A stretch of DNA of 64,000 nucleotides, taken from NCBI RefSeq assembly GCF_000337675.1, contig NZ_AOIB01000026.1, positions 66,580 to 130,579 of the forward strand. Reading direction: 5' to 3'. Positions 44,688 to 53,652 of this stretch are shown piece after piece; position 1 is the stretch's first letter; each line of letters begins with the position of its first letter. Below the pieces are notes generated by a model. It searched no databases. It had not been told where the DNA came from and worked only from the letters and a program-made list of their open reading frames with translations. The position numbers and the translations under genes are program-made. The stretch comes from Natronococcus amylolyticus DSM 10524. GTDB taxonomy: Archaea > Halobacteriota > Halobacteria > Halobacteriales > Natrialbaceae.

Positions 44688-47399
44688 TCAGGTTTCCTCG
44701 GCAACGACGGTAACCGTCCGGTCCGTACCGCTGATCGTGGTCCACTCGCGGTCGGTGAGCGTGCCGTCGTCGTCCGTGTCGGTGGTGACGGCGATCGGTC
44801 CGAACGTGTCCCGTCCGGAGTCCTCGATCTCGTCGGGCGCCTCGGCGAAGTGAGTCAGCTCCTCGTAGGCGTCCTGGGGGTCGTCGACGCCGAAGTAGAC
44901 GTGGGTGCCGCCGCCGAAGGCGGGAGTCGTCGCCTCGACGTCGCCGTGGTCCTCGTCGACGTCCCAATCTTCGGGCACCGTATCCCGGACCATGACCTCC
45001 TCGCCGTCGGGGTGGCGGACCTCGACGTCGAGTTCGGTGCGGTTCGTCTGGCCGCCGGTGAACACGGAGGCGTCGTCCTCGCGCTCGCCCTCGACGAGCA
45101 GCCCCGCTTCGTCGAACGCGGTCTCGAGGTCGAGGTGGGCCCGGCAGTCGAAGCCGTTGACCAGTCCGGGGACGTTCACCAGCTTCGCGACGACGTAGAA
45201 CACGCGCTCGCCGCCGTTGTTCTCGAGGTCGTCCGGGGAGACCGTCGTCGAGACCGCGGCGTCGCCCTCGATACCGGCGTCGCTGTCGACGATCGTCGGA
45301 TCACCGGTCTGCTCGTCGGGGTTCTGGGCGTCGTAGAGGAAGAGATCGACGTGTGGGTCGCCCTTGGTCGCACTCTCGTTCCCGCCGCTGTAGTGGCTGA
45401 AGGCGACCTCGGCGTCGATCTCGCCAGGATCGCTCACGCGGACGTGTCCGGCGATCGCCCGTTCGTCCTCGGGGACGGCGAGGCCGACGGTTCCCGAGAC
45501 GGCGTCGTCGGTGAGATCGCGGGTCGCGGCGTCGATTGCGGGGCCGACGTTCGCCCGGCCGTATCCCTCGAACTGGTCGCGGCCGCCGTGGGTGTACCGG
45601 GGCGCCTTCGCCCGGTGGTAGGGGGCCGCGGTCAGCGCCGTCTCGCTCGCGGTCGCCAGCAGGGTCTGTTTGAGCCGGAAGACGTCGTCCCGGTCGGCGC
45701 CGGCCGGCTCGTCGAGTGCGATCGCCTCGGGTGCGTCGAACTCCATCGCTTCCGCGACGACGCCGGCGATCCCCGCCAGGGAGGGCGCTGCCATCGAGGT
45801 CCCGGCCTTTCCGGTATAATCGCGGACACCGTCGCTCCCGTCGCCCTCGGTGTTCGCGCCGGCCAGCGGCGACTCCAGCGACGTGTCGAGGCTGACGTCC
45901 CCCAGGGCGTCGAGGACGGAGTCGGCGAGGTCGACCTCGTAGTCGGCGGGGCCGGTGATCGCGTCGTCGAAGGTGGTCTTCGGCTCGAGATCGCTCTCGT
46001 CTACCTCGTCGAGCTCGGAGACGGGCTCGAGTTCGGCGTCGGCGACGTCGTCTTCGGGTTCGGTCTCGGTGACGTCGTCTTCGGGCTCGCCCTGCAGTGC
46101 GGCGATGTCGGGGACGTTCAACGTCCCGCCGGGGGCGGTGACGTCGGGTTTCATGTAGGGCTCGTCGTGTTCGTCGATGCCAGCGATCCCCCCGGAGGAG
46201 TACGCCGAGATCCCGTCACGGGCGCCGGTCGCGACGACCGAGATCGCCTCGCGGACGACCGCTGGTGCGGCGTTTCCGGAAGCCGGCGTGGCGTCGTTGC
46301 CGGCCGCCGCGACCGAGAGGATCCCCGCGTCCGCCAGGTTTCCGATGGCCTCGGGGACGTCGTCGAGGCGTCCGCCGGCCGCGCCGAGCGGGACGCCGCC
46401 GACGTATCCCCAGGACATGTTCACCGCGCGGACGTTGAGCTCCTCGGCAAACTCCTCCGCGTAGTCACCCATCTCGACGGTCGGGTCGCCGAGTCCCGAC
46501 AGCGAGACGATGCCAGCGTCGGGCGCGATGCCGGCGTGCATCGAGCGGTCGCCGTCTTCGGTCCGGTCGCCGACGGTGTCGGTCGGATCGACGAACGCGC
46601 CGACGGCCACGCGCTCGACGGTCCCCGACGAGACGAGTTCGCCCTCCTGGGCGCGGACGTGGACGGTGTAGGTCTCCTCGCCGTCGTCGTGGACCGTCGG
46701 CGTCTGGGCGACGACGTTTTCCTCGAGGCTCGTGCCCACGAGGTCGCTGGAGGTCGTGATCTCCTCGCCGTCGGGACCCTCGATCGCGATCTCGACGAGT
46801 TCGCCGTAGACGCTGGCGAAGACGCCGCTGTGGGCCTCGGCGTCGACCTCGTAGGAGAGGGTATCGCCGAGGACGAGCGTCGTCCGGGGTTCGTCCTCCT
46901 GGTATTGGCTCCCGTCGAACCCGCTTGCCCGCCCGGTGCCGGCCATGATCGAGGCGACGTGGGTCCCGTGGCCGTTGGAGTCCCGCGGCCGGGAGTACTC
47001 GCCGTAGCGATCGAAGTCGTTGTGCCAGGCGACGAGTTTCGTCGTGTTCGAGGTGGTGTTTCCACCGGTGTTAGCGAACGGATTGCCGTCGATCTCGAAC
47101 CCGTCTTCCGTCGAGACCGTCGCCCCGCTCCAGGGACCGAGATCGGGGTGGCGCGAGTCGGTGCCGCTGTCTGTCAGTGCGAGCGTTCGGTCGGCTCGCC
47201 CGCGATACCCTCGGTTCCAGGCCTGTAGGGCCTCGCGTACCCGTACGTTCGCGAACGCCGTATCGACGTCCTCGCTGGCTCCGACGGTGGACACGCCGGC
47301 ACCGGTTCCGAGCAGCCCGGCTCCGACGAGCGCACTGGTTCCCGCGACGAATTTTCGCCGCGTCGTGCCTGTTGTGTTTTCAGAGTTGTCTTGCGACAT
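44688..47399 (-). CDS. Large Tat-exported S8 family serine peptidase with C-terminal module
   Basis: 903 residues. TTRRKFVAGTSALVGAGLLG is the Tat signal. Asp lies in LTDSGTDSRHPDL, His in GHGTHVASIMAG (after a loop), Ser in GTSMAAPSLAG. Two inserts are seen: a ~90-residue beta segment after the histidine and an acidic stretch (DDVTETEPEDDVADAE). The last ~133 residues repeat the M14 C-terminal module. Its promoter box at 47436-47450 lies at the end of the Bat gene. Confidence 0.92.
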   Translation of the reverse strand: MSQDNSENTTGTTRRKFVAGTSALVGAGLLGTGAGVSTVGASEDVDTAFANVRVREALQAWNRGYRGRADRTLALTDSGTDSRHPDLGPWSGATVSTEDGFEIDGNPFANTGGNTTSNTTKLVAWHNDFDRYGEYSRPRDSNGHGTHVASIMAGTGRASGFDGSQYQEDEPRTTLVLGDTLSYEVDAEAHSGVFASVYGELVEIAIEGPDGEEITTSSDLVGTSLEENVVAQTPTVHDDGEETYTVHVRAQEGELVSSGTVERVAVGAFVDPTDTVGDRTEDGDRSMHAGIAPDAGIVSLSGLGDPTVEMGDYAEEFAEELNVRAVNMSWGYVGGVPLGAAGGRLDDVPEAIGNLADAGILSVAAAGNDATPASGNAAPAVVREAISVVATGARDGISAYSSGGIAGIDEHDEPYMKPDVTAPGGTLNVPDIAALQGEPEDDVTETEPEDDVADAELEPVSELDEVDESDLEPKTTFDDAITGPADYEVDLADSVLDALGDVSLDTSLESPLAGANTEGDGSDGVRDYTGKAGTSMAAPSLAGIAGVVAEAMEFDAPEAIALDEPAGADRDDVFRLKQTLLATASETALTAAPYHRAKAPRYTHGGRDQFEGYGRANVGPAIDAATRDLTDDAVSGTVGLAVPEDERAIAGHVRVSDPGEIDAEVAFSHYSGGNESATKGDPHVDLFLYDAQNPDEQTGDPTIVDSDAGIEGDAAVSTTVSPDDLENNGGERVFYVVAKLVNVPGLVNGFDCRAHLDLETAFDEAGLLVEGEREDDASVFTGGQTNRTELDVEVRHPDGEEVMVRDTVPEDWDVDEDHGDVEATTPAFGGGTHVYFGVDDPQDAYEELTHFAEAPDEIEDSGRDTFGPIAVTTDTDDDGTLTDREWTTISGTDRTVTVVAEET

Positions 47400-47435
47400 G
47401 GAGTAACAGAGGGAGATTACAATAAAGAATCGTGA

Positions 47436-47450
47436 ACCAAATCGGTTAGG
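47436..47450 (-). promoter_or_regulatory. Shared upstream box, copy 1
   Basis: ACCAAATCGGTTAGG begins 37 bp from the start of the large subtilase. The copy before the LVIVD gene (51927-51941) has the same spacing and 13 of 15 identical bases, and bases toward the gene also match in part. It overlaps the regulator's stop codon. Confidence 0.6.
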
Positions 47451-49455
47451 CCATCAGTTCGGCCAGGTCGACCGGCGGCTGGTGATCGAAGTACGCGCTA
47501 ATGAGTTTGCGCTGGCACGTCCGGAGGTGCTCGTGGAAGGTCGGCTCCGTGATCCCGAGGACCTCGGCGACCTCGCCGCTGTTCGCCCCGCGCGGCCAGT
47601 CGAAAAAGCCCGAGAGATACGCGGCCCGCAACACCTCCCGCTGGCGATCTGTCAGGGCATCGTCGAACGCCTCCCTGACCACCGCATCCGAGGGCTCGGT
47701 CCGCTCGCGCTCGCGCTGGGCGACGAGTTCGGTTCGGTCGTAGTACTCCTCGAGGCCGTCGACGACCGCACGGACGTCGGCGTCGTAGGGGAGTTCGACG
47801 ACGAACCGTCCCTCGCCGTCGTCGGCGTCCGCCTCCCGGACGACGCCCCCGTAATCGGCGATGGTTCCGGACACCGACGGCTCCGGGCCGGTCAACCGAA
47901 AGACACACTCCTTCCCGTGGTCCGCTACGACGGTCGCCTCGACGTCCGGGTCGTCGCCGACAGTCGAAAGCACCGTCTCGCAGTTTGCACCGCTTATGGT
48001 GATGAACGCGGCGACTTCCCCGTCGCCGGTCGGCGAGACCCCCTCGACGGTCAGCTCACAGCCGAGTTCCGCCGACAGCGCCACGTAGCCGATCGACCGA
48101 TCGCGGGTCAGGAACTCGAGTTCGATAACTGAGTTGGTGACGAGCGCGCGCCGTCGCTCGGCCGCGCTGATCGCGTACGCGACGGTCTCGCCGAGATCGG
48201 CGAGCACGGCCTGTTCGTCCTTATCGAAGGCCTCCGGACGCGGCGCGTACACGCAAAGCACCCCGTAGGTCGTTTCGCGATAGCGAAGCGGCACCGCGAT
48301 CGCCGACCGGAAACCACGCTCCAGGGCCGCCTCGCGCCACGGTTCGAACTCGGGGTCCTCAGCGATGCGCAGTGCGGTCTGAATCTCGCCCGTTCGGATC
48401 GCGGTCGCCGCCGTGATGTGATCGCCCCGCTGTGCTTCGACATCGGGACGGTCCTCGAGATACCCCTTTTCGATTCCCGCCCACGCCCGCGGCGTGACGT
48501 GGTCGCTTGCGGCACCCTGTTCACCGATCCACGCGAACCGGTACGGTTCCTTTTTGGCCAGGTGGGTGCATACCGCCTCCTCGATTTCTTCGCGGGTCGA
48601 GGCCCGAACGAGCGCCTGGTTGACCTCCCGGATGACCGCGTTAATGTGGTTCACCGTTCGCAACTGCTCGGCCTGTTCGGCCAGGGCATGCTGGCGGCGT
48701 TTGCGATCCGTTATGTCCCGCCCGATTCCGCTGATCCGAGCGCCCTCCTCGGTGTCGAGCAGCGCGCCCGTGAACTCGTAGGGGATCTCCTCGCCGTCCT
48801 TGGTTACGAGATCCGCTTCCGTTCGGACGCTCCCGCTCTCGAGGACCCGTCGGACCGCTGCCTCGATCGCCGCTACGTCCTCGTCGGCGACGAAGTCGGA
48901 CGGCGACATCGACGCGATTTCGTCACCGTCGTACCCGGTCACCTCGGGCAGCCGGTCGTTCCACTGGAGCAGGTTGCCGTCCGGATCGAAGACGAAAAAC
49001 AGATCGTTCGACCGTCGGAGTGCCTCCCGAGTGAACTTCGCCTCTCGGGTATCGATCGCGGCTCTGAGCGCAGTCGCGAGATGTGCCACCGTCGCGTTCC
49101 GGTCGTCCCCCCAGTGTACGCACCGATCGACTCCGGCCGAGAGCGCTCGTTCTGCCGTCCGGTTGTCCTCGTAGAGGACGATCCACGCGCTGGCCGGGAC
49201 CTCCCGTTTCTTTTCGGCAATACGCGAATCGACAACGTCGGGGCCACAGACGATACAGTCGATCCGGTCGGCTCGAGTCCCGATCTCGGATAGCTCCGAA
49301 CGGAGTGTTACGTTGATCCCGCGTTCCCCGTCGAGTCGTTTTCCGAGGGCCTCGACGTCCGGGTTTCTGGATACGAGCGCCGTAGTGATCGTTCGGTGGT
49401 CGCGACTGGGTCGACACCCGAGATGACGATCGCCAGTTCGATCGGAACTCTTCAC
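47446..49455 (-). CDS. Bat-type multi-domain regulator (pseudo-receiver-PAS-GAF-BAT-HTH_10)
   Basis: About 669 residues with a likely GTG start at 49453-49455. A receiver-like N-terminal domain reads DCIVCGPDVV where a phospho-Asp is expected, so it is probably not phosphorylated. A PAS domain (NDLFFVFDPDGNLLQWN, about 150-265), a GAF domain (ALVRASTREEIEEAV, about 280-430), a bacterioopsin-activator domain and a C-terminal HTH_10 (LTDRQREVLRAAYLSGFFDW) follow. It lies between two genes sharing the same upstream box, so it may control the peptidase island. The start codon is uncertain. Confidence 0.85.
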   Translation of the reverse strand: MKSSDRTGDRHLGCRPSRDHRTITTALVSRNPDVEALGKRLDGERGINVTLRSELSEIGTRADRIDCIVCGPDVVDSRIAEKKREVPASAWIVLYEDNRTAERALSAGVDRCVHWGDDRNATVAHLATALRAAIDTREAKFTREALRRSNDLFFVFDPDGNLLQWNDRLPEVTGYDGDEIASMSPSDFVADEDVAAIEAAVRRVLESGSVRTEADLVTKDGEEIPYEFTGALLDTEEGARISGIGRDITDRKRRQHALAEQAEQLRTVNHINAVIREVNQALVRASTREEIEEAVCTHLAKKEPYRFAWIGEQGAASDHVTPRAWAGIEKGYLEDRPDVEAQRGDHITAATAIRTGEIQTALRIAEDPEFEPWREAALERGFRSAIAVPLRYRETTYGVLCVYAPRPEAFDKDEQAVLADLGETVAYAISAAERRRALVTNSVIELEFLTRDRSIGYVALSAELGCELTVEGVSPTGDGEVAAFITISGANCETVLSTVGDDPDVEATVVADHGKECVFRLTGPEPSVSGTIADYGGVVREADADDGEGRFVVELPYDADVRAVVDGLEEYYDRTELVAQRERERTEPSDAVVREAFDDALTDRQREVLRAAYLSGFFDWPRGANSGEVAEVLGITEPTFHEHLRTCQRKLISAYFDHQPPVDLAELMA

Positions 49456-49799
49456 GCTAGCGGATATATATCGGGAAACTGCAAATTCCTTACGATCATT
49501 TATTGAAGAATCCGGTACACCCGACTCCTCTGTTCGTTCGGTTTCCCGATGCCACTCACGGGATAAAGAAGGCGGACCCTCCGTAAGCATTTGATCGCGA
49601 TTCCGCCGTAACCAGGCCGGAGCGAGTCCGGAGGGTTCCACCTACCGTGGCGACTGAAACAATTTACACATTGCCCACGGACAGCGCCCGACGAGTCGAG
49701 GAGAACACTTGATATGGGCGAGCGCCTCCCCGCGTTTACCCCATCGCCGCCCGAAACGGTCAACAACCCGGGCAAGAGCGCGGTTCTTCCCACCTCCGC
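49456..49799. other. Intergenic region upstream of the Bat-type gene
   Basis: About 340 bp between codirectional genes. AT-rich patches at 49463-49472 (GATATATATC) and 49495-49505 (TCATTTATTGA) are candidate TATA boxes for the Bat gene; the second gives a better distance to the GTG start. A weak inverted repeat, ACCCTCCG/CGGAGGGT, lies at 49576-49636. No gene is seen. Confidence 0.45.
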
Positions 49800-51890
49800 C
49801 TACGTCTCGAGCCCGACGACGGTCTTCGTGACGGTCTCGCCGTTCTCCTTCCGCCAGCCGAAGTTGTTGACGCTGACGCCACCACCGTACTCGCCCGCCG
49901 GGTCGGGACGGGCGTACTCGACCGGCCCGACCGTGTACGAACCGGTGTCGATCAGCTCGGTCGGCACCTCGACGAAGTACCGCACCGTCCCCTCTTCGAC
50001 GGTTTCGTCGGCAGTCACGACTTTGCGCTTCCCGTCACTGATCTCGTCGACGCTGACGTCGCCGCCGACGACCTCCCAGTCGCCCGGGATACGGTCGCGG
50101 ACCCGGACCGGTTCGTCGCTGTCGACGTGGATCCGCACCTGACTGGTCTGGCCCGCCGTGAACAGCGAGCCGTCGGCCTCACGTTCGACGTCGAGATCGA
50201 TCGGCGTGTCCTCGCCGACGGTCACGTCGTCGTGGGCGATCGCCTGCGTCCCCTCGTTGATCCCGCCGGCGAAGGCCACGCCGTTGCGAGCGACCGCACA
50301 CCAGTGGAACGGCGTTCCCGTCGAGAGGGCGCCGAGGGCGGCGTCGTCGGGAATATCGGGCCCGACCCGGCTGTACCCGGTCTCCTCGAGCCCGGAGTCG
50401 TCGGTGATCTCCAGAAACCGTGTCCCCGCGTGGTAGTGCCCAAGGACGACGGTCCCGTCGGCGTCGATGTCGAGGTTGTGCGCGCTCAGGTTGAAGTCGT
50501 CGAACCCCTCGTACTCCTGGTCATCGTCCTCGGCCTCCGCTTCGAAGCCGGGCGTCTCGTCGAACGTCTGCTCGTCCGACTCGAAGAGGATCCAGTAGTC
50601 CAGTTCCGTTTGCCCGTTGTCCTCGTACATCTCGAAGGCGGTTCGGGTCGCGGGCTCGACGCCGTCCTCGCGCAGCGTCGACGAGGCCCCCAGATAGACC
50701 GGGTCGTCGCGCTCGCCGGCGAGGACGGCGTCGATCGGGTCGGCGTCGACGAGGTAGTAGTGACCGCTCTCGCCGTCGTTGCGGATCCCGTCGTCCTCGT
50801 GGCTCGAGGGGTTCTCGTGGCCCGCGACGAAGACGCGCTTGTCGTTCAACAGCGTCGGCGCCGGTACCGTGTGATGGGCGCGGTCCTGTTCGAAGACGCC
50901 GAGCTCCTCGATATCTTTGGGATCGCTCACGTCGAGCAGCCGGGTGCCGGCGTTCCAGTTCGCGAGGTAGGCGACGGGCGTTCCGAACCGGGGGTCGTCC
51001 TGGACGACGATATCGTGAGCGTAGGCCTCGCCGCCGTCGGTGTCGGTTTCCGTCCCCGGCTGGGCGAGTTCGGCCGAGTAGTTCCACCAGTTGACGAACT
51101 CGAGCGTTCCGGCCTCGCGATCGAACTCAAAGACGTTGATGCCGCCGGTGACGCCGTCCTCGCCGTGGGTCGTAAAGACGTACTCCCCGCCGCCGATCTG
51201 GTGGTACCAGGCGTTGTGCGGACCGAGGGTCCATACCGACAGCGACGACTGCGTGACGAACTCGGGGTTGCCCGGATCGGAGATGTCGACGACCTCGAGC
51301 GCCGCGCCGTCGGCACCACCGGCGTCCGCGTCGTCGTCGTCGAGGTCGAGTTCGGTCTCGTCGAACAGCGCTGTGAACGGCTGCTTCGAGATGAACGCGT
51401 ACTGCCCGTCGTCCGTGAGCTTGACGTCCATGCAGGCGGCGCCGTCGTTTCGGTTGCCGAAAAAGGAGAGGACGTTGAGTTCGGCCGACTCGAGGGCCGC
51501 CTGGCTCTCGGCGCGCGTGAACTGCCCGATATCGAGGACGGCCATCCCCCGACCCGGCGTCTCGTCGCGCGAGGAAAACACCGAGAGCACCGCGATGTCG
51601 TCGTGGAGACGTAACTCGGTGAGGCCGCCGTAGTGTGGCTCGTCGGGGGAGCCGGCCATCGACGCCGAGCCGATCTCGCCGAGGCTGTGGTAGCCGACGA
51701 CGTCGGTGTTGGCGGCGGCGTCGGCGCGGTTCCCGTCGAACTGGTCGCCGTGGGGGCCGTCGGTCGTGTACTTGTGACCGCTCGCGATGCCGCCGACCGC
51801 ACTGACTCCCAGCGCGCCCGCAGCCGCCGTCAGTACCGCGCGTCTGGTCGTTCCTGTGAGCGTGTCGTTCGAAAGAGTGTCTCGCGGCAT
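49800..51890 (-). CDS. Tat-exported LVIVD-repeat-type protein with C-terminal module
   Basis: A 696-residue secreted protein. TTRRAVLTAAAGALGVSAVG is the Tat signal. The body repeats propeller-like segments such as MAVLDIGQF, LEVVDISDPGNPEF, TRLLDVSDPKDIEEL and TRFLEITDD, so a beta-propeller is likely. The last ~128 residues (LFTAGQTSQVRIHVDSDEPV...VRDRIPGDWEV) are a divergent copy of the module at the ends of the M14 and large subtilase proteins. No catalytic site was found; an adhesion, binding or scaffold role is possible. Confidence 0.85.
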   Translation of the reverse strand: MPRDTLSNDTLTGTTRRAVLTAAAGALGVSAVGGIASGHKYTTDGPHGDQFDGNRADAAANTDVVGYHSLGEIGSASMAGSPDEPHYGGLTELRLHDDIAVLSVFSSRDETPGRGMAVLDIGQFTRAESQAALESAELNVLSFFGNRNDGAACMDVKLTDDGQYAFISKQPFTALFDETELDLDDDDADAGGADGAALEVVDISDPGNPEFVTQSSLSVWTLGPHNAWYHQIGGGEYVFTTHGEDGVTGGINVFEFDREAGTLEFVNWWNYSAELAQPGTETDTDGGEAYAHDIVVQDDPRFGTPVAYLANWNAGTRLLDVSDPKDIEELGVFEQDRAHHTVPAPTLLNDKRVFVAGHENPSSHEDDGIRNDGESGHYYLVDADPIDAVLAGERDDPVYLGASSTLREDGVEPATRTAFEMYEDNGQTELDYWILFESDEQTFDETPGFEAEAEDDDQEYEGFDDFNLSAHNLDIDADGTVVLGHYHAGTRFLEITDDSGLEETGYSRVGPDIPDDAALGALSTGTPFHWCAVARNGVAFAGGINEGTQAIAHDDVTVGEDTPIDLDVEREADGSLFTAGQTSQVRIHVDSDEPVRVRDRIPGDWEVVGGDVSVDEISDGKRKVVTADETVEEGTVRYFVEVPTELIDTGSYTVGPVEYARPDPAGEYGGGVSVNNFGWRKENGETVTKTVVGLET

Positions 51891-52468
51891 GGACTAACAG
51901 ACGGGAAAAACGATCAACAATCGTTGACCAAATCCATTAGGGGCAATCGTTTGCCGGGAAACACCAACGACCGCTTCGGGGAGTGCGAGACCGCCACTCG
52001 AACGGTTATCGGACTCGGTCTTCGAGCCGAAGTCGCAACCAGCTCACACCCTGTCCGTTCAACCACCGGCCGAAGCCGACCACGTGTTTGATGGTATGGA
52101 TGGCTGTCACGCCCATATCTCGTCGGGCCGATTCTTCTGTCTCCCCCCTGTCGACCGACGAGAGAGCTATTGGTGAATTTATTACCGTTTACGCTGTCGA
52201 ACCGGCGGGGCTGACGCCGTTTCTGCACGGTGAAACGCTCGAATCGAAACGTTCTGAGGACGGGACGACGCGAGAGCGCAGCTGCGTGCGTTGCAAAAAC
52301 AAAACATCGGGGCTACCCGGGAGAAGCCATACGCCGCTGATTTCGCCGCTGCTTCGGCTCGGCCGGACCCTTCGGCTCCCGTTCGGCTGCAGTCCCCGAG
52401 GGTACCTGGTCAACACTTCGCACTGACGAACGATGATAGTCAATCTCATAACTAACTTGGGTGATGGT
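51891..52468. other. Intergenic region upstream of the LVIVD gene
   Basis: The first 60 bp hold the promoter of the LVIVD gene, including the box at 51927-51941. The rest (about 51960-52430) has no gene with convincing codon use on either strand and no clear IS remnant. Confidence 0.45.
51927..51941 (-). promoter_or_regulatory. Shared upstream box, copy 2
   Basis: ACCAAATCCATTAGG begins 37 bp from the start of the LVIVD gene, the same distance as copy 1 from the large subtilase. Flanking AATCGT is also shared. It is likely an activator site for the Bat-type or another regulator. Confidence 0.6.
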
Positions 52469-52678
52469 ATGAGTACAGTTAGCATGAGCGAGACACCACT
52501 CGAGTATCAACGGGACGTACTCGAGACCGTCGTCGACGAGGCGGTCAGCGAGGGGATGACGTCGAAGGACGAGGCTCAGCAGCTACGACACCGGGTCGAG
52601 TCGCTCGAATCGATGCAGTCGGTCGATCGGCTCTGGGACGATCTCTCCCAGGAGTACGAACTGCTCGAGCCGGCGTGA
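52469..52678 (+). CDS. Small acidic hypothetical protein
   Basis: 69 residues from the ATG at 52469 (alternatives at 52433 and 52484). LEYQRDVLETVVDEAVSEGM and KDEAQQLRHRVESLESMQSV suggest a helical, perhaps coiled-coil, protein. No family recognised. The composition is acidic like other proteins here. Confidence 0.6.
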   Translation: MSTVSMSETPLEYQRDVLETVVDEAVSEGMTSKDEAQQLRHRVESLESMQSVDRLWDDLSQEYELLEPA

Positions 52679-52899
52679 GCGGCTCGAGGGCAGGAGAGAC
52701 ATCGGTCGTAGGGAACAGCAGACGCGGGCGACCTCGTCGCGGTTCGAAGCGTTTATACTCGGCAGTCCGATAGATCAGGATAACTCGCTGGGTCGCGGGC
52801 GCCGGCGGGCACCTGTTCGGTATCGACGCCCACAGGTCGGGATGTGATCCGCGGGGCCGGCCCGCTGGGTTGAACCAGGAAACGCCCGCAGTGATCACG

Positions 52900-53490
52900 A
52901 TGGCAAAGAGCTTCTACTCCCACATCAAGGACGCGTGGAAGGACCCCGACGACGGCAAACTCGGTGAACTGCAGTGGCAGCGCAAACAGGAGTGGCGCGA
53001 CCAGGGTGCGATCGAGCGAATCGATCGTCCGACCCGACTCGACAAGGCCCGCGAACTCGGCTACAAGGCCAAGCAGGGCATTATCGTCACTCGCGTCTCC
53101 GTCCGCAAGGGGACGGCCCGAAAACAGCGACACAAGGCTGGTCGCCGAACCAAGCGCCAGGGTGTCAACCGGATCGGCCGGCGCAAGAACATCCAGCGCA
53201 TCGGTGAGGAACGGGTCTCCCGGAAGTACCCCAACCTGCGGGTGCTCAACAGCTACTGGGTCGGCGAGGACGGCTCGCAGAAATGGTTCGAAGTGATCCT
53301 CGTGGATCCCGAACACCCCGCGATCCAGAACGACGACGACCTCAACTGGATCTGCGACGACGCCCACACCAACCGCGCGTTCCGCGGCCTCACGAACGCC
53401 GGCAAGGCAAACCGCGGGCTGAACAACCGCGGCAAGGGCGCCGAGAAGGTCCGCCCGTCCAACACGGGCGGCCAGGGCCGCGCGAAGTAA
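52900..53490 (+). CDS. rpl15e: Large-subunit ribosomal protein L15e
   Basis: A 196-residue basic protein with the L15e signature throughout: MAKSFYSHIKDAWKDPDDG, VSVRKGTARKQRHKAGRRTK, RKYPNLRVLNSYWVGEDG and a glycine/lysine-rich end. It is part of the 50S subunit, as in eukaryotes. A hairpin lies 48 bp downstream. Confidence 0.96.
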   Translation: MAKSFYSHIKDAWKDPDDGKLGELQWQRKQEWRDQGAIERIDRPTRLDKARELGYKAKQGIIVTRVSVRKGTARKQRHKAGRRTKRQGVNRIGRRKNIQRIGEERVSRKYPNLRVLNSYWVGEDGSQKWFEVILVDPEHPAIQNDDDLNWICDDAHTNRAFRGLTNAGKANRGLNNRGKGAEKVRPSNTGGQGRAK

Positions 53491-53537
53491 CGCCGGCTCG
53501 AACCCGATTTTCGATTCTTTGAACGTCGATAGCCACG

Positions 53538-53585
53538 GCTCTGCGAGCGGGACGAAATCGTCCCACGATCCCCCGCTCGCAGAGC
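53538..53585 (+). terminator. Strong hairpin downstream of L15e
   Basis: GCTCTGCGAGCGGG (53538-53551) and CCCGCTCGCAGAGC (53572-53585) form a perfect 14-bp stem. A nested GGGACGAAATCGTCCC (53549-53564) competes for three bases. It could end the L15e transcript; no long T run follows. Confidence 0.5.
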
Positions 53586-53652
53586 GAGAATCGCCCTACT
53601 GCGTGACCGTTCGTGGGGTGTACTTATTTGGGATGATACTGTACACCAAGCC

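Noticed and set aside
49500-49793. 97-codon minus-strand frame between the Bat-type and LVIVD genes
   Set aside because: The composition is not acidic, no domain is visible, and it overlaps the likely promoter of the Bat-type gene.
51960-52430. Insertion-sequence or transposase remnant
   Set aside because: Short frames on both strands have no transposase motif and no terminal inverted repeats were found.
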